This document shows, piece by piece, positions 25,051 to 34,819 of a DNA stretch of 64,000 nt. The translations under genes were made by a program, and so were the position numbers. Source of the stretch: Manihot esculenta (lineage: Eukaryota; Streptophyta; Magnoliopsida; Malpighiales; Euphorbiaceae); NCBI RefSeq assembly GCF_001659605.2, contig NC_035178.2:3687734-3751733 (forward strand). The letters are read 5' to 3'. The notes beneath the pieces were generated by a model. That model had not been told where the DNA came from, made no database searches, and worked only from the letters and a program-made list of their open reading frames with translations. How positions within the stretch are numbered: position 1 is the first letter of the stretch; every line of letters begins with the position of its first letter.

Positions 25051-26580
25051 GGCACAATATGTATTATTAAAATAAAGAGATAATTATTAAAATAATATTT
25101 TTTTCAAAAATTATTTATCAATTTAATGTGAAATCAAAATAATTTATAAAAGTAATATTTGCTCTAGAAAATGTCAATCAAATTTATGTTTTTGAGAAAT
25201 ATTAAAAACTTCAATTATATTGGCATTTTCACAAGTCCTATTTTTTATTATTTTATAAATAAAAAATTTAATATTTATAAAAATATCAATAAAAGCGTTT
25301 TTCAATGGCACTGAAAATAGCAGTGATCTCAGCGTTTTAGTGAGGAATAATTTTGTTAAAAAATTATTATTAGGTTATTGTATATATTAAAATTAATTGA
25401 ATATTTCTTATTTATTTAAATGTCAATCAAAATTTTTAGTATTTTATAAAATTAAAAATTTTAATTATTGTAATTCTCGAACGGTAATAGTATTAAATTG
25501 AAATAATATTGAAAATTAATTTTATAAAATTATATAAAATTAATTGTAATATTTTAAATTGTAATTGAACTAAATTGAAATGATACTAAAAATTAATTTT
25601 ATATAATTATATAAAATTAATTATAATTCTTTAAACTATAATTATATAAAACTGAAATGGTATAAAAAATTAATTTTATAAAATTATATTAAATTAATTG
25701 TAGTTTTTAATTTTATTAAAATAAAATGGTATCGAAAATTAATTTTATAAAATTATATAAAATTAATTATAATTTTTCTAAACTGAAATGGTATGGAAAA
25801 TTAATTTTATATATACTTATTTTTAGTTCTGCAAACTATAATTGTTTTAAATGGGAGCGATACTAAAAAATTAATTTTATATAATAACTAAATTAGAATT
25901 GTATTAAAAAATTAATTTTTATAAATTATATATAATTAATTTTATTTCTCTTAACTGCAATTGTACGAAATTAGAATGGTATTCAAAAATTATTTTTATA
26001 TAATTGTATAAAATTAATTGTAGTTCTCTAAAGTGTAATTGTACTAAATTGAAACAATATTAATTGTAATTTTCTAAACTGTAATTGTACTACATTTTAA
26101 TGGTACCAAAAATTAATTTTGTACTACACTATAATAGTATCAAAAATTAATTTTATATAATTATATATAATTAATTGTAATTCTCCAAACTGTAATGGTA
26201 CTAAAAATTAATTTTATATAATTATATAAAATTAATTAAACTGTAAATAAGGTTTAAATAAATAAGGACTAGTAAAATAATTTTAGTGCTTTTTTCAAAT
26301 AACCGTTGATAATTTTTAGTGCCATTGAAAACGGGTCTTCATGAGCATTAATTTTTTTTTTTAATTATAAAATAGTAGTGGATGGGAAGTGCATGTGAAA
26401 ACGGCGACTTGAATTGCGTTTTCAATGTGTTTTAAAAAAGCCAACTTAATTTACGTTTTCTAGAGCAAAATATTACTTTTACAAATTGTTTTGATTTTAC
26501 ACTAGGTTGATAAATAATTTTTTATTTTAATAATTATTCTTAAAATAAATTCATGATTTTTATTATTGATATTGTTTGCC
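25051..26580. mobile_element. Long-TIR element with internal tandem array (foldback or MULE-like)
   Basis: The ends are imperfect inverted repeats. Left GGCACAATAT (25051) pairs with right ATTGTTTGCC (26580), and better inner blocks pair at about 25080-25180 with 26445-26560, for example TCTAGAGCAAAATATTACTTTT on the right, read as AAAGTAATATTTGCTCTAGA on the left. Another pair is at about 25290-25320 against 26315-26340 (TTTTCAATGGCACT and its complement). The core is a degenerate AT-rich array. I find no transposase and no clean target duplication, so superfamily and exact ends are uncertain. Confidence 0.6.
25440..26235. repeat. Degenerate minisatellite array, unit about 60-78 bp
   Basis: About ten diverged copies of a unit containing AAAATTAATTTTATA, TAAAATTAATTGTAATT and CTAAACTGTAATTGTACTAA. 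Successive unit starts near 25514, 25591, 25668, 25737, 25799 and 25869 are spaced at 62-77 bases, then become irregular. The array forms the core of the surrounding TIR element. Confidence 0.75.
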
Positions 26581-27030
26581 TCGTAATAAGATGAGATTTA
26601 ATATTTTTACTCATATAAAATAAAATCACATTAGGTATAGTTAACAAAAAGAATATTATTTAATACAAAATTAATTAATTTATAGTTAAATAAATTATAT
26701 CAATTAAAAAAAAACTAAAAAATACTAAATAAGAGCATGGAGCATATGAGAATATCCTACCAACTCATTTTGGACCGAATCTAACTCCAAGCATCCACTC
26801 AGAAAATTACCGATCATTCTTGCAGTGCTTCTTCAGCGGGAAGGCCAAAACCTTGAACTCAAAAGAAATCTAATTTCTTCAAAGATCAATTCAGGAGGTC
26901 AATTTCTAACCAGAAGAAAGATTGTTATGTACAGTATATGCCGTACACTGCAAAACTAAGTTGACATCAAATTCATATTTGAATTAGAATACAAGTAGAT
27001 TGGTACCTTTATTCGAGACGGTGAAATTTC
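26581..27030. other. Spacer between two inverted-repeat elements
   Basis: No gene seen. AT-rich sequence with a short complex stretch at about 26740-26960. Confidence 0.5.
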
Positions 27031-28759
27031 ATACTTAGCCATTTTGTAAAATTAGAATTGGGACTATTTTTATTTTTGAATTTAGGGTTGAAAAGATTTT
27101 ATTTGTGATTTTGGAGTTAGCTACCACACTGGCGCCTCACAGGCGCCAGAGCCTGCGCCTGACAATTTTTTTTTTTAATTTTTTTTATTTTTAATTATTA
27201 ATATATTATAATAAAATATTTATATTATATTAATTTTTTTATTTATATTATATTTTTATAATAATAAATATTTTTTATAATTTTAATATATTAATATTTA
27301 AAAAATTTTATTATTAATATTTAAATAAAAAATTACTGAAATTATATTTCAGAATTATAAAATTAATATTATGTTGCATTTAGATGGATAATTTTTTTAT
27401 TATTTTAATATATTAATACAGTAATTATGTAATTAAATAATATCAATATTTTTATACACGTTTAATATTATTTCATAATTTTATAAAATACTAAGATTAG
27501 TTATAAATAATTATTATATTTTATAAAAATATTTTTAATATGTAAGAATACTATAAAAATTAATAGTAAAGTGATTCCACACAAAAATATTTAGAATTAT
27601 AATATTATACTACTATTAAATCTGTATAAGATAGTTTTATTGAATTAATTACTTAATTTAGTTATTTTTTATTTTTAATAAATTATAAACAATTCGTATA
27701 AAATATTAAAAATTATTATATTATCTTATTATTAAATGTTATATGAGAACTGAGTTGTTTATAATTTATAAAAAAATAAATTATTTAATTAATTTAATCG
27801 TAAAATAAATTAATTAGATATATTATATTTAATAAATTATAAATAATCAAGTGATCGTATATAATATTTAATTATTATTTTTTATTAATTATTTAAATTA
27901 CATTATTGTTTATAATTATAAAAATAAATAAATAAATATTAATATTTAAAATTATAAAAATTAAATTTACTTTTTATTAACTGCTCTTTAGAATTATAGA
28001 ATATTATTATAGGCCACTTAAATGTTGCATGCCATCACCTGATTGTTTATAATTTATCAAATATAATAAATTTAATTAATTTACTTTGAATTAGATTAAT
28101 TAATTATTTTTTTAATAAATTATAAATAACTCAATTCTCATATAACATCTAATCGTAAGATAATATAATAATTATTTATAACTACGCTTAGTATTTTGTA
28201 AAGTTATAAAATAACATTAAACGTTTATACTATTTAATTGCAGAATTAATGTATTAATATATTAAAATAATAAAAAAATTTATCTCTCGATAAATGTATA
28301 CGATATAATTAAATTATTTTTATACATCTAATCGCACATAATATCAATTTTATAATCTTAAAATATAATTTCAGTAATTTTTTATTTAAATATTAATAAT
28401 AAAATTTTTTAAATATTAATATATTAAAATTATAAAAAATATTTATTATTATAAAAATATAATATAAATAAAAAATTAATATAATATAAATATTTTATTA
28501 TAATATATTAATAATTAAAAAATAAAAAAAAAACAATTTAAAAAAAAATGTCTGGCGCTACTTAAAATGGCGCGAGACCACAAAGCTTGACACCACTTAA
28601 AGCGGCGCCAAACTCTAGTGTCTGTCAAAGAGGCGCTAGGCGTCTTTTTCGGCTTTCACGTGGCAGTCAAACCCCAAAATCATAAATAAAATCTTTCCAA
28701 CTATAAATTCAGAAATAAAAGTAGCACGCACTTAATTTTGCAAAAAGCCCTCCATACTT
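27031..28759. mobile_element. Large foldback inverted repeat, 1.7 kb
   Basis: The left arm, about 27031-27855, is complementary to the right arm, about 28034-28759, around a loop of about 180 bases. Matching landmarks include TTTGTAAAATTA on the left against the complement of TTAATTTTGCAAAA on the right; AAGATTTTATTTGTGATTTT against its right-hand complement; GTTATAAATAATTATTATATT; ATGTTATATGAGAA; and TTATAATTTAT-rich blocks near the loop. The outer arm is GC-richer and carries several GGCGCC/GGCGC motifs, while the inner arm is almost pure A/T. The left arm has about 200 extra bases (about 27518-27718) bounded by ATTATTATATT. No coding sequence. If transcribed it would form a long hairpin. 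Class unknown. Confidence 0.8.
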
Positions 28760-30261
28760 TGGATATAACAGTTCTATAGTTTTTAGGAGAAAAAAGCTTC
28801 CCAACCAAAATTTTCTTCTGAAGCTGTTGACCCTTGTATAAAATTTTCTTTATTTTACTACAGTAAAACAACAATTTATGAGAGGATAGAGTGGGTCCCG
28901 TCCTGACATGCGAAAGAGTGGTCATCATGTAATTATCAATTCCATAAACTGACGTCATTATCCAAGTGGAATATGAGGTCGTGCTTTCCGAATGGAACGT
29001 ATGACGAAGGGAATGGTCAAATTTCCACAAGAAGATAAACCCAAGTGCATCATGACGTCGTTTTTGACGAAGGAACGACACAAATCACAAATCCGTAAAT
29101 ACTAGCAAAATAGAATAACTAAAAAAAATCAAACTTTATCAATTCTAATAATTTTATTTTATTTCTTTTAATAATTACATCTATGTTTTTTTATCAACAG
29201 TATAGCATAATTATATAAAAGAAGACGTTCAAAAAAAAATAAAATTTAAAATATTTTGTTGATTGTTCCTTAAAATTATATATTCATCTTTATTTTCTTA
29301 TCATTATCCCTTAAAATTATAAATTTATTTTAATTTTTATGCTATTTATTTTGAGTTCATGGTTGTATTTATTTATTTTTTAAATAACAATTCATACGTG
29401 TATAAAAAATTCGTTAATAAGTTTTTATTTTATCCTTATATTTTTCCTTCTTTCGTAAATAAGAAAATCGTGTTCATTTTTAAGCTAATTTTCACAACAT
29501 TGAAATGCCTTTTTAAATATAATAATTTTTAAAATTTCAAAGTAAAAGTTTTAATTTTGTTTAAGGAAAAAATGAAATAAATGAAAAGATGTATATAATA
29601 TTTTTCTTATTTTTGTTTAGATAAATAATAATAATAGGGGTGAAAAAAAAGAGAGTAAAAAAAGATTGCGATGAATTTACACTTTCAAAAAAATTGAAAA
29701 AAAAAAATCAAACTTTCATAAATTTAGAACTTTTATGCTTTGTTTAGTTTAATTTCTTTTTTTTTTGAAAGTAATTTTTTAAGAAGTAATTTATCTCTAA
29801 ATAAATAAATTACTTTAAAAAATAAATTTTTTAAATTTTTAAAAATTAAAAAAATGATAATAAAACAAACTAAATATATCAATTTTTCAAAAACTTGAAG
29901 TTTCTTAATTAATTTAACCCCAATCAAATAAAATCTTAATTCAAATCACATTGCAATTAAAAGAAAATAAAATTTCCACAATTTAAAAAATATATACAAT
30001 TTTAAGAAAAATTCAAAAAGGTATTATTAAAAATATTTTATATAAAAAAAAATTTCTATAGAATATACTGTTTTATATACAAATTATTTTACCAAAAAAA
30101 TTTTAAATATATTTTATTTTAAATAATTTATTTCAGATGAAGTCTAAAGATATTTCTTTATTTTGATCTGATGTGACATTGGAGAGACTGGCGTTTGGCC
30201 CAAATGACAAAAGATCCCAACCGAAAGTTTTATTGCAGAATTTTGCCCACATCATATAAGA
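28760..30261. other. AT-rich intergenic region
   Basis: No recognisable coding sequence. Bases about 28860-29090 are more complex and non-repetitive but encode nothing I recognise. The rest is A/T-rich up to the LTR element. Confidence 0.5.
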
Positions 30262-30475
30262 TGTTAGGACTATGCCTAACTCAATCAAGAATTAAAGGAA
30301 AGGGGAAAAGGAAATAGAGGAAAGAGGAGAGGTATAGAAGGAAGCCAGAATAGAGAAAAAGAAGAAGGAAGAAGAAGAGAGAGGATTGAGTGAGAGACAA
30401 AATGGTTGTATTATTTGATTGATATCCCATTTACAGTTCAATTCGGTATTTATACCAACTATAACAACCCTAACA
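30262..30475 (-). repeat. 3' LTR of the gypsy-like element
   Basis: Left copy of the direct repeat; on the minus strand it begins TGTTAGGGTTGTTATAG. A purine-rich tract (read AAAGAAGTGAGAAA on the minus strand) abuts it at 30476-30489, as expected for a polypurine tract. Confidence 0.82.
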
Positions 30476-30862
30476 TTTCTCACTTCTTTGAGAACATCCT
30501 TGTCCTTGAGGATGAAGCTGCAGATGCTCACAAACTATTGAGGATCTATGTATCTAATTGTTATACTAATCACAAGTGGAGACAATTGCTAAGATAAGAT
30601 CGTACATAGAATTCCCTATAGCTAATTCTATGCAAACTTGGACGATTTTCTTCAATTGATTCATTGGTGTTGGGTGATGAAAGCATGTAAATGTGGAGCC
30701 AACATTTGAATAAAATCCTTCTCAACTATTATAAAGTTCTCTTTAAGGCATTTCCACAAACATGTGTTGTGCACCACGACATTATTGAAAAAAAGAATAT
30801 ATTCATTTTATTTTTTTCCTTCTCCACATCTCAAATCCATTTTCTTTGAGAATATTGGTACC

Positions 30863-32461
30863 TGATGTCTAAGATCCAGTAAAGGGTAGACTTAAAGTGT
30901 ATTTTGATAAATTTAGTCTAATTTGTTTTACGGTACTTCCTTATTTTCTTTTTTTTTTTCTTTATTCTCTAGTAACGAGTAACCGTCGTCCTGTACCTGT
31001 ACTTCCTGCCATAGTCACGCTTAGCCATACATATGGACGTACTGCACTCTTTTCTATCGTCAGACGATCATTTAATTCTATTCGGCACTGTGTACATAAC
31101 CCCAGATGTTACGGGGTTTATTGCCCTACAGGTTTAGCAGGTTAATCGAGTTGGGCCTCCCATATGTAGGTACGAGCCCAGTCCGATCCGTTAAAGCAAG
31201 TCCTTGGCTTATATGTGAAGCAGACCTATGTATTGGACCTTAATAGAGTAAAGGCCTTATCTTTCCAGCACGAGCTCAGCCATGGCCAGGGTGTTTAGGA
31301 CTCGGTTATCATCAAGTGTTCTTTTACTCACTCATTAAGTATTCCATGATTAATGAGGGGTAAATTCTGAAACTCTAATTATTACTACGCGGCTCTAAGA
31401 GAGTTATTGTCAAAACGTATCCTCTTCGTCTTTACCCATTTCAAACTTATGCTTTTGATTTCACTTGCTGCTCTGCCTCTTGCACTGCTTCTGCTATCTT
31501 GCCCTTTCTTTTCTCTGTGATTCCTGCCTTTCTAATCTGAAGTACGCCCTACACTTCTTATGGCTTCTGTTAGGATTCTCGATAGTGGGTTTGGTGTTCT
31601 CTATCACCTCTTCCTCCTTTTCTCGTTATTTTTTCAACGACTATTCTGACACCACCATTTATAAGATTAGAGCACTCTTACCTAATGAGAGGATTGTTCT
31701 CCTCTATCCACTGCCAGCGTGTCTGATAGACACCCAATAAACGTGTAACATGGTTTTTTTTTGGTTAAATAACATGATTTTGGACTGACCTTCCCTTTTA
31801 CCCATTTTTTCACTAAATTCGGCAATGCATTATTCTACTCTTTCTTATTCGAGCTGAAGGAGCATTCAGTTATAAAGTCGGCTAAGGCTTGAATTTGATT
31901 GCTATCCGAGATTGATAAATGAGACAGTATGGGCTGATTTCTATCGACCATACTAGCATCCGTCCTGAAGTTTTATGCCTGTGTAAGATTTTTGGGTGAA
32001 ATGAGGATAAGAACTCCGGTGATGAAAAGATCTTTTTCATTCCTACAGACGGTGCTAATTGATGTTTGATATCCAGTAAAGGGTAGGCTTAAGGTGTATT
32101 TTGGTAAGTTTGGTCTGCTTTGTCTCTCCTCTGATTCCTTTATTCCTTTTTCTCTTTATCCTCTAGTGATGCATAACCGTCATTCTGTATCCGTACCTTA
32201 TGCCATAGTCACGCTTGGTCGTATGTATGGACGTACTGCGCTCTTTTCCATCGTTACTGTTTACTTTCATCTGGCACCATGTAGACACGATTCCAGATAT
32301 TATAGGGTCTGTTGCCCCATGGGTTCAATAGTAAGTCCTCAATTTATATGTGAAGCAGACCTATATATTGGATTTTAATAGAGTTAAGTGCTGACCTTTC
32401 CAGCACGACTCAGCCATGACCAGCATATTCAGGATGCATATTCAGGATCCGGTTACCATCA
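30863..32461 (-). mobile_element. Nested small LTR element without coding capacity
   Basis: Two diverged direct repeats, 30863-31314 (452 bases) and 32060-32461 (402 bases), both start TGATG and end CATCA. The flanking pentamers are GTACC on the left and TTACC on the right, a target duplication with one change. The interior (31315-32059) is only about 745 bases and encodes no retroelement protein I can see. Minus-strand sequence next to the right repeat reads GCACCGTCTGTAGGAA, which resembles the primer-site region of some plant gypsy elements as I recall them; this suggests minus orientation. It is a non-autonomous element inserted into the older LTR element around it. Confidence 0.75.
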
Positions 32462-33160
32462 TTACCTTTAGATTCCACTAGACAATCAAAGCACCCATAA
32501 AACTTGAACCTTCCGATAAGAGCCACATCTTTTATAAACTCTGTATCTTCTTCCTTCAATTTGGAATATTCAAAAGGCTTCAAGTTTAGTTGGCACTTAC
32601 GTTGCACATTCTTGTCAACCGAAGGAACAATTTCTTGGATCGGATTATTAAATCTTTCATGATGTCTTGTTATATTATCATCTTGATTTGAAAATTCTAT
32701 TTCTTTAGAATACTTCTGAAAAGAAGAATTCAATTTGAGGCTAAGAACTTAATCCTCATTGCCTTCACATTCTTGATCTTCTTTTTTAAGATGGAAACAA
32801 CCAAAATTTTTGGCACCTTCTTTGTTAACCACGGGACCATTATCACCATGAAAATTTTGATATTCTTCTTCAAGATTGGAAAAATCTAAATGCTTACACC
32901 TTTCTTTATCGGGCAGCAATGGTCATGCCCAATTCTTGAGCTAGTAATTCTAATAATTGATCCAGTTTCTGTATTAAGGTTTGATGAGTTTGTTCCATTC
33001 TATGTTGAATCTGCATGAAATTTCTGTTTCCCAAAGGTTTGATTACCTTGAAGCTTCTAATTTCCACCCATGGCTTTCGAAGTACAAAGAGAAGAAAAAA
33101 GAAAAAGAATTCAGAATCAAAGAAGAGTAAGAAATAGGAAGCTGTCCTAGAATTATGCTG

Positions 33161-33172
33161 CTCTGATACCAA
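33161..33172 (-). other. Primer binding site for initiator tRNA-Met
   Basis: The complement of these 12 bases is TGGTATCAGAGC, the standard plant LTR-retrotransposon sequence complementary to the 3' end of tRNA-iMet. It lies two bases inside the right LTR. Confidence 0.85.
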
Positions 33173-33174
33173 TT

Positions 33175-33404
33175 CTTAGGATTCTGCCTAACTCAATCAA
33201 AAAATAGAGGAAAGGGAAAAACGAAATAGAGGAAAGGGGAGAGGTATAGAAAGGTAGAATAGAAAAAAAAGTAAGAAAAAAGAAGAGAGATCGAGAGGGA
33301 GAGGGAGAAGAAGAGAAAGAGAGAGAGAAAATGATTATATTATTTGATTGATATCCCATTTACAGCTTAATTCAGTATTTATACCAACTATAACAACCCT
33401 AACA
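33175..33404 (-). repeat. 5' LTR of the gypsy-like element
   Basis: Right copy of the direct repeat, about 16 bases longer than the left copy, mainly because of purine-rich (GA/AAG) expansions. Its inner terminus has decayed from TG to TC. Confidence 0.82.
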
Positions 33405-34819
33405 GAACAAAATCAGACATCAGAGGGAGTTGTAAGTTCATGGGCTACGAATTATGAAAAAGGCATCTCCAGAGTTGTAAGCTCTTTGAAACCGACTGCG
33501 TTTTATTTAAAGGTGCAAGTTTAAATAAAAAAGAACAACAATTACAGACATGTTTTTGTGTAATCTCATTAATTTTAGAAAAGTAAAATTAACTAATTAT
33601 TTCTTATATTTTAAAAAATATATTATAAATTTTTTATAATTTTAAAAATTTAAATTCAATAAATTTTAATTTTATTATCGTTTCCTTATATAGTAAAAGA
33701 TAAGAGATAAATTAATCGTAACAGTGTTAATCTAATACTGCAAAATAAGAAAAACTAACAAATATAGTGCATGTCAAAATCCATGAAGACTAATCAATGA
33801 AAAACTCAAATTAAGAAAACTCAATTCGTCTGATCGATTTAATTTCTTTAAATTCCCTTGTTTTGACATTAAATAAATGAGGAACAAAATTGAAAAATGC
33901 TATTCCCAAATTTTTATAATTACCTCGAAATATTTATCTAATAAGTTATTCATATAAAAATACTCATATTTTAAAATCATATCCATTTTAATTTTTAGAG
34001 TATAATAGTTATTTTATATATTATTATTTTCTTTCTATTTTAGTAATCTATCCAAATATTCAATATTCTCCGAATTCCAGAGTGTGGATTGTAAAATTGT
34101 AAAAACTTAATGCACCATTAATATCGTTATGATTGGCTCTGGATCAAAGGTTATATTCTTATTTTCCAAAGAAAAATATTTGATTGCTACAAACATTAAA
34201 TACCAATTAATTAGTAGGAAGATGATATATATATATATATTATAGAAGTATGGAAAATATCTATGTGCTGATGGCATTGGCATTTTCCAAGTTTTAGTTC
34301 CAAAAGAGGTTAGGCATGCTGGCTGCTGGCTGCTGGCTGCTGGCTGCTGGCTGCTGGCTGCTGGCTGCATCTTCCAAAGTCATTAAGTCTAAATTCAATC
34401 ATGCTTAGAATATTAGCATACGTTAATAACAAGTTTAATTACCACTTAATTACAATCATATAAAACAAATAACAAAAACCAATAGAAAATCTTGTAATCA
34501 ACCTTAAGAATCCTACTGTTTTAAAATTGTCGATTGAATTAATTAATTCCTTAAACTTGCTGGTTAATTACGTGGTACCTACACAAACTGAATCATAATT
34601 GGTCCAAGAAAAGAAAATACTTAGACGGAAGTGGAAAATTTATATCATAGCGATTATTAAAAAACCCTAGGCCCCACGCCCAAAACGGTCAAAGGAAAAG
34701 GTTAAAATTTCCAGTTGTCACTTTTTTGTTGACGTTGTATGGAAAAACCTCCTGTTTCCTTGTTATTTAGACGCCATTTTTATGGACAAAATATGAATAT
34801 AATGATATAATATTAATAA
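33405..34819. other. Intergenic between LTR element and receptor kinase 2
   Basis: AT-rich, no gene seen. Contains the heptamer repeat at 34317-34367 and the likely 3' UTR of the receptor kinase gene. Confidence 0.5.
34317..34367. repeat. (TGCTGGC)n heptanucleotide repeat
   Basis: About seven perfect head-to-tail copies of a GC-rich 7-mer inside A/T-rich DNA. The overlapping Ser/Gln/Pro/Ala-rich frame is a by-product of the repeat. Confidence 0.93.

Larger units (their letters stand above)
30262..33404 (-). mobile_element. Decayed LTR retrotransposon, probably Ty3/gypsy, carrying a nested element
   Basis: Two direct repeats of 214 and 230 bases (30262-30475 and 33175-33404) have TGTTAGG...CCTAACA ends. 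The tRNA-iMet primer site, read on the minus strand as TGGTATCAGAGC, is at 33161-33172 next to the right repeat, so the element runs on the minus strand and the right repeat is its 5' LTR. Minus-strand frames just inside it (32906-33172) encode a gag-like start (HQTLIQKLDQLLELL). Next to the left LTR, KDKDVLKEVRNV resembles the usual gypsy polyprotein tail. Most of pol is gone. No matching 5-bp duplication is visible (TAAGA against GAACA). A second LTR element sits inside at 30863-32461. Confidence 0.8.

Noticed and set aside
31465..31740. 91-codon hydrophobic frame inside the nested LTR element
   Set aside because: Lies in the interior of the non-autonomous element, runs opposite to its inferred orientation, and has no retroelement or cellular domain that I recognise.
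34107..34370. Ser/Gln/Pro/Ala-rich minus-strand protein
   Set aside because: The repeat-like N-terminus is only the translation of the heptanucleotide microsatellite; the remainder is A/T-rich noise.
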